Positions 25,761 to 33,983 of a DNA stretch of 64,000 nt are shown piece after piece. Every line of letters begins with the position of its first letter. The first letter of the stretch is position 1. The position numbers and the translations under genes are program-made. This DNA is from Rhizobium sp. Q54. Its GTDB lineage: Bacteria; Pseudomonadota; Alphaproteobacteria; Micropepsales; Micropepsaceae. The DNA is taken from positions 62,001-126,000 of the forward strand of contig CAMAPL010000002.1 in NCBI GenBank assembly GCA_945860165.1. Direction: 5' to 3'. The notes beneath the pieces are model-generated. The model made no database searches, was not told the origin of the DNA, and saw only the letters and a program-made list of their open reading frames with translations.

Positions 25761-26330
25761 GTGGATGCGCCCTATGCCGGTTACGAGCTGGGCCGGCTCT
25801 ATGACGAGATGTTCACCCATGAGGGCTAGGCACGGTCGCCCTATGCCGCGCTGGATACGCGGCTCTCCACCCTGTCGCTGGAAGATCTGAACCGCCGCCA
25901 ACAGGCCTGCGAGCAAAGCTTCCTGTATCAAGGCATCACCTTCACCGTCTATAATGAGGATCGCGCAACCGAGCGGATCATTCTCACCGACCTGCTCCCG
26001 CGCATCGTCACCGCCAAGGAATGGGAGCGTGTCGAACGCGGCCTGACCCAGCGATTCCTCGCCCTCAATCTTTTCCTGCGCGACATTTACGGCGACGGAC
26101 GGGTGCTGAAGGACAGGGTGGTGCCGCGCTCGAGCATCTACGGCTCCAAGCACTATCGCCGCGAGATGCGCGGAATGCCTGTGCCGCACGGCGCATATGT
26201 GAATATATGCGGCAGCGATCTGGTGCGCAACGAGGCCGGCGATTTCGCGGTGCTGTAAGATAACCTGCGCGTGCCGTCGGGCGCATCCGACATGCTGGCC
26301 AACCGCGAGTGGTGCGCCGCGATTACGCCG
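25761..26330 (+). pseudogene. Circularly permuted type 2 ATP-grasp protein (COG2308), 5' remnant
   Basis: The translated frame reads LGRLYDEMFTHEG-stop, then SFLYQGITFTVYNED, IILTDLLPRIVTAKEWE, ALNLFLRDIYGDGRVL, SKHYRREMRGMPVPHGAYV and VRNEAGDFAVL-stop-DNLRVPSGASDML. This matches the N-terminal part of the DUF404/DUF407 (CP_ATPgrasp) family, usually about 470 residues and encoded beside alpha-E and transglutaminase genes. There are two internal stops (TAG 25827-25829; TAA 26256-26258, where the family has Glu in LEDNLRVPSG). Similarity ends near 26330, so about 60 percent of the gene is gone. The sequence up to 26560 has no recognisable gene. Confidence 0.8.
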
Positions 26331-26560
26331 ATGTGCCGCCGCCGCGCGGCACCTACAAGGGTGGGGCGGACAGCGAGCTTTCCATCGCCGTATCGCTGGA
26401 ACCAACCCAGGCGCCGGTGCGGTATGAGGATTTCCTGAAAGTGGCGCGGCCCATGACCTTGGCCACGCCGACGCCGTCCATGCCGGAACGCCTGTGCCAC
26501 CAGCAAGAGCAGGAATAGTCGCACTTGCGCTCTGAGTCCGTGCCTGTGATATGAACGCGC

Positions 26561-26872
26561 ATGACCCAACGCCGAAAAAGGGACTTGAGCGGTTCACTGG
26601 AAGTGGATGGCTGGCTGCTGCACTGGATCCTGAAAAGCGAGCAGATGTGGAGCGCCAAAGGTGACCATGTCGGGCTGCGCCTGTCGGTCGAGCGCAGCGA
26701 CGAAACTCGCCGTGAGCTGATCCTGGAATATCCGTTCCGCGAGTTGCCGGGTGGCCGCACGGCGCGGCCCGACATTGATCCCTACCGGCTGGCGGACGAC
26801 ATACGCGCCGCCATCGCGGCGGGCTGGAAGCCCAAATCGCGGGGCCGGCCTTTTACACTGATATGTGACTAA
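26561..26872 (+). CDS. Conserved hypothetical protein (103 residues)
   Basis: The protein is intact, basic and without signal peptide or membrane segment. It has alternating strand-like segments (SGSLEVDGWLLHWIL, then GLRLSVERSD, then ELILEYPF) followed by a helix (ADDIRAAIAAGWKP) ending in SRGRPFTL. The pattern of a small beta-sheet followed by PRLV-type helix and GW-P-SRG is one I associate with short alphaproteobacterial hypotheticals, but I cannot give it a function. It lies among decayed genes yet keeps a full frame, and its stop overlaps the end of the next remnant on the opposite strand. Confidence 0.65.
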   Translation: MTQRRKRDLSGSLEVDGWLLHWILKSEQMWSAKGDHVGLRLSVERSDETRRELILEYPFRELPGGRTARPDIDPYRLADDIRAAIAAGWKPKSRGRPFTLICD

Positions 26873-27368
26873 ACCAGCGGCTTGCATTCAGCGCCGGACG
26901 CCAAGACTTCCAGCTCATCCGCGACATCGGGCATTCGCGTCGCCCAGTCGCCGAACTTCTTCGGCGACAATACGTGCGAGTTGGCATACCAGGGATATTC
27001 GCAGTTCCCCAGCTGCGGCCATGTTCGGCCTGCGGTCAGGAACCAGACGGTCGTGCCCACGCTGGCGGCGGTCGGGGCGGACAATACCAGGGCCAGCGCC
27101 CGGGAGAGTGCCGCCGAACCGTCGATATCGTCCTTCAGGTCTAGACCTTCGATCTGGTGAATCTTGATGCCGAACTTTTCCTCGGCGCGGGCAATCTCGG
27201 CGGTGCAATCGCCATACTGAAGATTGATTAAGGTGACGCCCAGCGTCTGGAGGATCGGGCCCCATCGCGTCCAGCTGGCGCTTAAAACCGGCCACCCGGC
27301 CGGCATCCGGCAACAGGAAGGCTTCGTGACGGAAGTCCGCCAGGCTGCTCCGATAGACCTGCACCGCC
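26869..27368 (-). pseudogene. TPR/glycosyltransferase protein, C-terminal remnant
   Basis: Two frames together give SSLADFRHEAFLLPDAGRVAGFK, then RWGPILQTLGVTLINLQYGD, EEKFGIKIHQIEGLDLKDDI, GSAALSRALALVLSAPTAAS and VWFLTAGRTWPQLG. This is the C-terminal glycosyltransferase part of tetratricopeptide-repeat GT proteins. A frameshift and a loss of about 20 residues separate the two pieces near 27270, and the entire TPR part is missing. The fragment abuts the 3' end of the truncated MFS gene at about 27370, so the join is probably a deletion end point. Confidence 0.7.
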
Positions 27369-27371
27369 GTT

Positions 27372-28540
27372 GACAGCCCCGGCCAGAAAGGCAGCTGACG
27401 CGGCCCCGATCTGGTGGCTGGCGGAAATCAAGCCAAACAGGATGGGTGCCTTCCTGATGTCAAAGCTTTTGTTGGCGATGGCCAGGGTCGGCGGCACGGT
27501 GGCGATCCAGTCCAGGCCATAGAGCACCGCAAACAGCGACAGGCCAAAAAGGTGAAATCGGCGAAGGGCAGATAGATCAGCGATAGCCCGCGCAGCCCGT
27601 AATAGGCGAAGAGTAGTTTGCGCGGATCATAGCGGTCGGTCAGCGCGCCGGATGCGGTGGTCCCCACCAGGTCGAACAGGCCCATGATGGCCAGCAGGCT
27701 GCCCGCCGTCACTGCCGCCATGCCGTAGTCGTGGCACAGCGCAATCATGTGGGTTCCCACCAGCCCGTTGGTGGTGAAACCGCAGATAAAGAAGGTCGTC
27801 GATAGCAGCCAGAAATCGCGGTTGCGTGCGCCCTCGTCCAAGGCGGTCTTCAGCGGATTGCCGCTTTCGCGGATTTCGGTGGGATGACCCGGAGGAGCGT
27901 CGGCAAGAGCCGGAGCGACCAAAGAGGTGCCGCCGAACGGCGTTTGTCCGACATCGCCGGGCCATTCTGGCAGCAGGAAATAGACCACGGGAATCAGCAC
28001 CACCATGGCCAGCCCCACGCACAGCACCACCGGCTGCCAGCCGCCCGCCTGCGCAATGGCCGACAGGGCAGGAATGAAAACCAGCGTGCCGGTGGAGGTG
28101 GTGGCGGCGAACAGTCCCATCACCAGACCGCGATTGGTGACAAACCAGCGATTAACGATGGTGGCCGACAGGACGTTGGTGATGCAGCCCGAGCCGATGC
28201 CCGACACCAGTGCCCAGGTCACGATCAGGTGCCAGGCCTGGGTCATGAACAGGCTGGCGAAGCTGGACAGGCTCATCATCACCAGCGCCGCGATCACAGT
28301 AGCGCGGATGCCGAAACGCTGCATGGCGGCGGCGGAGAAGGGGCCGGTCAGGCCGAACAGAAAAACGCCGCAGGCCGCGGCGAAGCTGATCGCCCAGCGC
28401 GACCAGCCGAACGCCTGCTCCCATGGTACCATCAGGACGCCGGGGGTGGAGCGAAGGCCGGCCGCAGCCAGCAGCACCACAAAAATCACGGCAACCACAG
28501 CCATGGCGTAATGCCGTCCGAAGATGCTGCGCTGCTGCAT
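27372..28540 (-). pseudogene. MFS transporter, frameshifted and 3'-truncated
   Basis: From the start at 28540 the frame gives eight or nine membrane helices of a monocarboxylate-type (OFA/NarK-like) MFS carrier, including FGWSRWAISFAAACGVFLFG and a central loop of about 40 residues. After LSLIYLPFADFTF near 27550 the frame shifts by one base at a TTTTTGG run; the sequence then continues correctly as VLYGLDWIATVPPTLAIAN and GLISASHQIGAASAAFLAG. Similarity ends at about 27372, before the last helix would normally close, where the TPR/GT fragment begins. One shift could be a base-call error, but the truncation suggests a real pseudogene. Confidence 0.75.
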
Positions 28541-28690
28541 GTGTCCCTCGACATATCAAGCTTACACAATCGCCGCGCCGCGTGCTGCGCGGCCCCTGCA
28601 TGGGGCGCCTGCTTTTCGCAGCTGCACAGGCGCAGGCGCTGCGCCGGGTGCATGGACTAAGGCCAAAGCAGGCCCTACTTTCCTGCTTCC

Positions 28691-29275
28691 ATGGACGAAG
28701 AAACCCGTCTTTCCACTCTGACCTTCACCGCCTGGGCGGATGCTTTCTCGCGCGAAGAGGTCGACCGGATCGTGGCCTATGGTGACGGGCTGACGACGGA
28801 ACGGGCGGTGCCCCATGACATTCCCGCAAGCCGGCGGGCCGCGTTCGACAAGGTCCGCATCACCCACGCCGCCTGGATCGAACAGAAGGCCGAAACCAAA
28901 TGGCTTTTCGAGCGCATGCAGGGCGTGGCGCAGGCCCTGAACGACAGCACCTACCAGTATGACCTGCGCGGTTTTTCTGAGAATTTCCAGTACACCGTTT
29001 ATCACGGCGTGGAAGGCGGCCATTATGACTGGCACGTCGATCACGGGCCGATGCATGTGCAGCGCAAGCTTTCCATGACGGTGCAACTCAGTGATCATTC
29101 GGCGTATGAAGGTTGCAACCTAGAATTCTGCGCCAGCGGCAATATTGAAACCGCGCCGCGCGAGCAGGGCACGGTGATCGCTTTTCCATCCTATGTGCTG
29201 CACCGCGTGACACCCATCGTTTCGGGCACGCGCAGATCGTTGGTGGTCTGGACGACCGGACCGAAGTTCAAGTGA
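28691..29275 (+). CDS. 2OG-Fe(II) oxygenase family protein, paralogue 1
   Basis: The 194-residue protein has a double-stranded beta-helix of the prolyl-4-hydroxylase type. The iron triad is H and D in HYDWHVDHG and the distal His in SYVLHRVTPIVSG, with the 2-oxoglutarate-binding Arg in TRRSLVVW. FQYTVYHGVEGGHYDWH and LSMTVQLSDHSAYEGC(N)LEF are the most conserved blocks among the tandem copies. The N-terminal half is helical. It is the first of four paralogues on the same strand. Substrate unknown: possibilities are a protein side chain, a peptide or a small molecule. Confidence 0.87.
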   Translation: MDEETRLSTLTFTAWADAFSREEVDRIVAYGDGLTTERAVPHDIPASRRAAFDKVRITHAAWIEQKAETKWLFERMQGVAQALNDSTYQYDLRGFSENFQYTVYHGVEGGHYDWHVDHGPMHVQRKLSMTVQLSDHSAYEGCNLEFCASGNIETAPREQGTVIAFPSYVLHRVTPIVSGTRRSLVVWTTGPKFK

Positions 29276-29315
29276 AGAGCATTTCTGTATTAAAGTAATA
29301 TGCTGAGGGGCATGC

Positions 29316-29915
29316 ATGTCTGTTTTTAATCCCGCGACATCGCCAGTGATAATGAGCGGCGGGCTGATCGTCTGGGTGAATCTGTTCACGCCTGCGGAAC
29401 TGGACGCCATGGAGCAATATGGCGACCGGCTAACGCATGAGAAAGCCGAACTGTCCGCGAAGAATACCGGCCGTGACAGTATCCGCGTCACCAAGGTCGC
29501 CTGGGTGATGCGTAATGCGCAGACGGAAGCATTCTATGCAAAGGTGGAGGATGCGGTCCTGCGCCTGAACGCACAGTTCTTCCACTACGATCTTTCTGGG
29601 GTGGCGACGTTCCAGTACGCCCTTTATGACGGTGCGGAAGGCGGACGGTTCGACTGGCACAAGGATTACGGCAAGGATTACGGCGCCCCGGACCAGGAGC
29701 CTCGCAAATTGTCGCTGAGCATCCAGTTGAGCGATCCTGCAAAGTATGAAGGCTGCGAACTGGAAGTGCGCGCCGGCAATCTGACCGATGTCGCGCCCAG
29801 GACACGCGGCGCCGTCATCGCCTTCCCGTCTTATGTTCTGCACCGCGTGACACCGATAACATCAGGTGTACGAAAATCACTCGTTGTCTGGGCGGTGGGA
29901 CCGGAGTTCAAGTAA
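29316..29915 (+). CDS. 2OG-Fe(II) oxygenase family protein, paralogue 2
   Basis: The 199-residue protein has the same fold as its neighbours, with the triad in FDWHKDYG and SYVLHRVTPITSG and the cofactor Arg in VRKSLVVWAVGPEFK. Directly after the HxD motif the sequence KDYGKDYG is an exact 12-base tandem duplication (29661-29672 and 29673-29684), adding four residues to the loop beside the metal site relative to paralogues 1 and 3. It starts 40 bases after paralogue 1, behind its own AT-rich leader, and ends eight bases before paralogue 3. Confidence 0.87.
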   Translation: MSVFNPATSPVIMSGGLIVWVNLFTPAELDAMEQYGDRLTHEKAELSAKNTGRDSIRVTKVAWVMRNAQTEAFYAKVEDAVLRLNAQFFHYDLSGVATFQYALYDGAEGGRFDWHKDYGKDYGAPDQEPRKLSLSIQLSDPAKYEGCELEVRAGNLTDVAPRTRGAVIAFPSYVLHRVTPITSGVRKSLVVWAVGPEFK

Positions 29916-29923
29916 GCCCTGGA

Positions 29924-30535
29924 ATGACAACGTTAAAAGGCCATCTAATGTTATTATCGCCGCTTGCGACCTCGCCTGTGCCCGTAGGCGAATTTGTCCA
30001 GTGGGAAGATGTTTTCAGCGCCGCCGAACTGGCAGCGATCGGAAAATATGGCGATGGCTTGGCGCAGCAGAAGGCGGACCTGTCAGGCCGCCGTGCCGTT
30101 TACGACACGATCCGCATCACCAATGTCGCATGGATCGAACGCAGGCCGGAGACAGCCTGGCTCACTGCCCGCCTGGAACAGATTGTGCTGCGGCTCAACG
30201 ATCAATTCTTCGGCTATGAATTATACGGGCTGGCGGAAAGTTTTCAGTACACCGTCTATCATGGCGGCGAGGGCGGACATTTCGACTGGCACAAGGATCA
30301 TGGCAATACGCGCGAAGAACCGCGCAAAATCTCCCTGAGCCTGCAATTGTCGGAAAGCGCCGCCTATGAAGGCTGCGAACTGGAATTCCATTCCGGCGAT
30401 ACCGTGCAGGCCGCGCCCAAAAAGCGCGGAACTCTGATCGCCTTTCCTTCTTATGTGTTGCATCGCGTCACCCCCATTGTTTCGGGCATCCGCAAATCAC
30501 TGGTGATCTGGGCGGCGGGTCCGGAGTTTCGATGA
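29924..30535 (+). CDS. 2OG-Fe(II) oxygenase family protein, paralogue 3
   Basis: The 203-residue protein keeps the triad in FDWHKDHG and SYVLHRVTPIVSG with Arg in IRKSLVIWAAGPEFR. Its N-terminus is longer; ATG 29948 (MLLSPLATSPVPVGEF) is an alternative start. It is closest to paralogue 2 in the C-terminal half (PRKISLSLQLSESAAYEGCELEF). Its TGA overlaps the ATG of the decayed paralogue 4, showing that the array was once read as one operon. Confidence 0.87.
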   Translation: MTTLKGHLMLLSPLATSPVPVGEFVQWEDVFSAAELAAIGKYGDGLAQQKADLSGRRAVYDTIRITNVAWIERRPETAWLTARLEQIVLRLNDQFFGYELYGLAESFQYTVYHGGEGGHFDWHKDHGNTREEPRKISLSLQLSESAAYEGCELEFHSGDTVQAAPKKRGTLIAFPSYVLHRVTPIVSGIRKSLVIWAAGPEFR

Positions 30536-31109
30536 ATCTGACTGTTCCCGTCGTACAGGGGCCTTTCCTGGCCTGGGAAGGCGCGCTCAGGCCGGCGGAA
30601 GTGGGCGCCATTATCGCCTATAGCGATGCGCAGATACTTCAATAAGCGCAGAGCGCGGTCTAGCGCGCCGATCTCGAGGTCGTGCACATCATCCATCTCG
30701 CCTGACTTGAGCGCAATGCCGAAACCGAAAAATTCTATGAGCGACTCGCGTAGATCGTGCTGCGTCTCAATACCCAGTTCCACCGCTTTGCGCTGACCGG
30801 GCTCGAGAATCTGCAATGCACGGTCTATGACGGCAAGGAAGGCGGCCATTACGACTGACACATCGATTATGGCCGCAACAGCCACAAGCCGCGCAAGATC
30901 TCGCTGATCGTTCAACTCAGCGATCCATCGCACTATGAAGGCTGTGACCTGCAGTTCCAGATCGGCAGCGGGGTCACCACCGCGCCCAGGGCCGCGCGGC
31001 ACGGTGATCGCCTCCCCGTCCTTCTTCCTGCACCGGGTGACGCCGCTGACGGCGGGGGGGGGGGCGCAAGTCGCTGGTCCTCTGGGCCACGGGGCCGGAA
31101 TTCCGCTAA
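30532..31109 (+). pseudogene. 2OG-Fe(II) oxygenase, paralogue 4 (decayed)
   Basis: The frame opens with MNLTVPVVQGPFLAWEGALRP and follows the family (LERNAETEKFYERLA, LTGLENLQCTVYDGKEGGHYD, HIDYGRNSHKPRKISLIVQ, SDPSHYEGCDLQFQ, then WATGPEFR at the end). It contains stop codons after AQILQ, after AQSAV, after IIHLA, after YERLA and within the iron motif, where the Trp of YDWHID is TGA. Shifts of frame occur near 30985 and at a run of ten G near 31055. This many independent lesions cannot be sequencing error alone; the gene is dead. The downstream gene gpmI is intact. Confidence 0.9.
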
Positions 31110-31158
31110 GCGCCTCAAAGGGATAGACAGAGCAGGCGGGGCTTCCTATTTTGCCTAT

Positions 31159-32697
31159 ATGACTGCGCCGCGACCCGCTCTTTTGTGCATTCTCGACGGC
31201 TGGGGCTGGCGCCCGGAACCAGCGGCTGACAATGCCATCGCCGCGGCCCGCACCCCCCATTACACCAAGCTGCTGGCGGAATGCCCGCACGCGCTTCTGG
31301 CAACCTCGGGAAGCGCGGTCGGCCTTCCCAAAGGCCAGATGGGCAATTCCGAAGTCGGTCACATGAATATCGGGGCGGGACGGGTCGTGGCCCAGGACCT
31401 GCCGCGTATCGATGTCGCCATCGAGGATGGTAGTCTTGCGCGCCTTCCGGTTCTTCTGGCGCTTATAGCGAAAGCCAAAGGCGCAAAACGCGCGGTGCAT
31501 GTGATGGGTTTGCTGTCGCCAGGCGGGGTGCATTCCCATCAGGATCACATCGCCGCGCTGGTGAAAATCGCCAGTGCTGCCGGCGTGCCGGTGTTCGTCC
31601 ACGCCGTCCTGGATGGGCGCGACACCCCGCCCAAAAGCGCGAGCGTGTTTCTCGAAAAATTCCTCAGCGACATTGCCGGCATGGCGGGCGTCCGGCTGGC
31701 GAGCCTGTCGGGCCGCTACTATGCCATGGACCGCGACAAGCGCTGGGACCGGGTGGAGAAATGCCATGACGCGATCATCGATGCGTCAGCCCGCCACTTC
31801 TACGATGCGCAAGCCGCGCTGGACATATCTTACGCCGAAAACATCACCGACGAATTCGTGCTGCCCTGCGTGCTCGGCGACTATGCCGGTGTCGAGGATG
31901 GCGACGTCTTTCTGTTCGCAAATTTCCGCGCCGACCGGGCGCGGGAGATTTGCGCTGCGCTGCTTGATCCGGGATTTGACGGCTTTGCGCGCGGGCGCGT
32001 CGTGACATGGAGCGGCGCAGCGGGACTCACCGAATATTCCGACAAGCTCAAGCCGCTGATGCAGGCGGTGTTTGCGCTGGAAGATGTGCGCGAAACGCTG
32101 GGCGAGGTTGTCGCCAGCCATCACATGAAACAGCTGCGCATCGCCGAGACCGAGAAATACGCCCATGTCACCTTCTTCCTGAATGGCGGGCGCGAGGATG
32201 TGTTTGACGGCGAGGACCGCATCATGGTGCCCAGCCCGCATGTCGCCACCTATGATCACAAGCCGGAAATGAGCGCCTTCGAAGTCACCGAAAAGCTGGA
32301 AGAGGCGATTCTAGGTGGTCAATACGACCTGATCGTCTGCAACTATGCCAATCCCGACATGGTGGGCCATACCGGCATCATGAGCGCCGCCATCAAGGCG
32401 GTGGATACGATCGACATCTGCATCGGTCGCCTGGTCGCGGCGCTGAAGAAGACGGGCGGCGTGATGCTGCTGACCGCCGATCACGGCAATATCGAGATGA
32501 TGCAGAACCCCGACACGGGCGAGCCTTACACCGCCCACACCATACTGGATGTTCCGGTCATCGCCTTTGGCGCGCCTGCGGGCACGAAACTGGAGAATGG
32601 CCGCCTTGCCGATGTCGCGCCCACCTTGCTGGCATTGATGGGATTGGAAAAGCCGCAGGCGATGACAGGCCATTCGTTGATCGCGCCAGCTGCGTGA
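31159..32697 (+). CDS. gpmI: 2,3-bisphosphoglycerate-independent phosphoglycerate mutase
   Basis: The 512-residue two-domain metalloenzyme interconverts 3- and 2-phosphoglycerate. The phosphatase-like domain has LCILDGWGW and the catalytic Ser in GQMGNSEVGHMNIGAGR, plus the metal ligands in NYANPDMVGHTG and LLTADHGNIEMM. The transferase domain holds HVMGLLSPGGVHSHQDH and FVHAVLDGRDTPPKS. Length is standard. Its stop overlaps the GTG start of envC (GTGA), matching the gpmI-envC-ctpA order found in many proteobacteria. Confidence 0.96.
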   Translation: MTAPRPALLCILDGWGWRPEPAADNAIAAARTPHYTKLLAECPHALLATSGSAVGLPKGQMGNSEVGHMNIGAGRVVAQDLPRIDVAIEDGSLARLPVLLALIAKAKGAKRAVHVMGLLSPGGVHSHQDHIAALVKIASAAGVPVFVHAVLDGRDTPPKSASVFLEKFLSDIAGMAGVRLASLSGRYYAMDRDKRWDRVEKCHDAIIDASARHFYDAQAALDISYAENITDEFVLPCVLGDYAGVEDGDVFLFANFRADRAREICAALLDPGFDGFARGRVVTWSGAAGLTEYSDKLKPLMQAVFALEDVRETLGEVVASHHMKQLRIAETEKYAHVTFFLNGGREDVFDGEDRIMVPSPHVATYDHKPEMSAFEVTEKLEEAILGGQYDLIVCNYANPDMVGHTGIMSAAIKAVDTIDICIGRLVAALKKTGGVMLLTADHGNIEMMQNPDTGEPYTAHTILDVPVIAFGAPAGTKLENGRLADVAPTLLALMGLEKPQAMTGHSLIAPAA

Positions 32698-33983
32698 AAC
32701 AGGCGCTATCTTTTCTTCTTGCTGCGACGCTTCTGGTGCTGCCCGCCTTCGCCGCCCCGCCCAAAAAGCCGCAGCGCGTCATGGCGCCGATCCGTCCTAC
32801 GCCGCGCCCCGACCTGCGCGCCCCCGAAGTGGTGATGGATCTGTCGCGCGCCCTTCCCGGCAAGGCGCTGGCCAAGCTTCCGTCCAGCGCCCAGAAGCTT
32901 CGGAGCCTGTCGTCGGAACTGGAGCAGGGCCAGCCGCAGCTGGCCAGCGCCCGGCAGAAGAGCGAGATGCTGGTGGCGGAGGCGATGGAATTGCGCCAAC
33001 GGCTGATCGCCACCGCTGCGCGCATCGAAGGCCTGGAACGCGCCAGGATTTCCACCGACATCGGAATCGAAAAACTGCAGGCGGAAAATAACCGCCTCAG
33101 CGCCGGCTTTGCCAACGACCGGGTGGCGGTAACGCGGCTGCTGGCCGTGCTGCAGAGGTTGCAGCATGACATGCCGCCGGCCCTGGCCATGCACCCCGAC
33201 GATGCGCTAGGCGCGGCGCGCGGCGCCATGCTGATCGGCGCCTCGCTGCCCTCGGTCTATGCCCAGGCCGCCAGCCTGTCGCGGCGCATCGACGCCCTCA
33301 AGCGCAGCCGGGCGGCGCTGGAACAGCAGCGTCACCAGGCGGCCGACACCGGCGCCCGGCTCACCCGCGCCCGCGCCGATCTCGACCAGCTTCTGGTGCA
33401 GAAGGAGCAGGAAGCGGCGGGTGCGGCCCAGACCTATGACAGCCTGAAGGCTCAGCTGGCGGTCATCGCCCGCGAGGCCGCCGACTTCCAGGCGCTGGCG
33501 GCGCGGGTCCGGGCCTTGCGTCAGGGCGGAGCTTCCCAGCAAAGCGTCGTTATCGTCACGGCCCAAAACAGCGGTTCTCTGGCCAGTCTGGCCAAGAACT
33601 CGCTGCTGGAACCGGTGGTGGGAACCGTGGTGGCGGGCGGAGAAAGGGGTAACCCGGGCCTTTCCTATGCAACTCGGGCTTGGGCGCAGGTGATTACGCC
33701 CTCCGACGGCAAGGTTCTTTTCGCCGGCCCTTACCATAAGAGCGGACAAGTCTTGATCCTGGAGATAACCACTGGCTACGATGTGGTACTGGCGGGACTG
33801 GGACGCGTGACGGTAAGGCCAAACGATCAGTTGCTGGCGGGCGAGCCAGTTGGAACCATGCCCGCCGAAGGATCGGACAACAGGCTTTACTTTGAGCTGC
33901 GTCGCGGCGGCCATGGCCAGAATCCTGCGCCATGGTTGAAGTTGAATCAGCGCCCCGCAATTGGAAAGGCGAACGGCACATGA
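32694..33983 (+). CDS. envC: EnvC-like murein hydrolase activator (degenerate LytM domain)
   Basis: The 429-residue protein has a signal peptide (LSFLLAATLLVLPAFAA), a long coiled-coil region (about 65-260, rich in Gln, Arg and Ala) and a C-terminal LytM/M23-like domain (about 330-425: ITPSDGKVLFAGPYHKSGQVLILEI broken at the strand turn, and NRLYFELRRGG). The HxH zinc pair of active M23 peptidases is absent (LYF where HLH is expected), as in EnvC-type activators that switch on amidases at the septum. GTG start overlapping the gpmI stop; stop overlaps ctpA. Confidence 0.88.
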   Translation: MKQALSFLLAATLLVLPAFAAPPKKPQRVMAPIRPTPRPDLRAPEVVMDLSRALPGKALAKLPSSAQKLRSLSSELEQGQPQLASARQKSEMLVAEAMELRQRLIATAARIEGLERARISTDIGIEKLQAENNRLSAGFANDRVAVTRLLAVLQRLQHDMPPALAMHPDDALGAARGAMLIGASLPSVYAQAASLSRRIDALKRSRAALEQQRHQAADTGARLTRARADLDQLLVQKEQEAAGAAQTYDSLKAQLAVIAREAADFQALAARVRALRQGGASQQSVVIVTAQNSGSLASLAKNSLLEPVVGTVVAGGERGNPGLSYATRAWAQVITPSDGKVLFAGPYHKSGQVLILEITTGYDVVLAGLGRVTVRPNDQLLAGEPVGTMPAEGSDNRLYFELRRGGHGQNPAPWLKLNQRPAIGKANGT

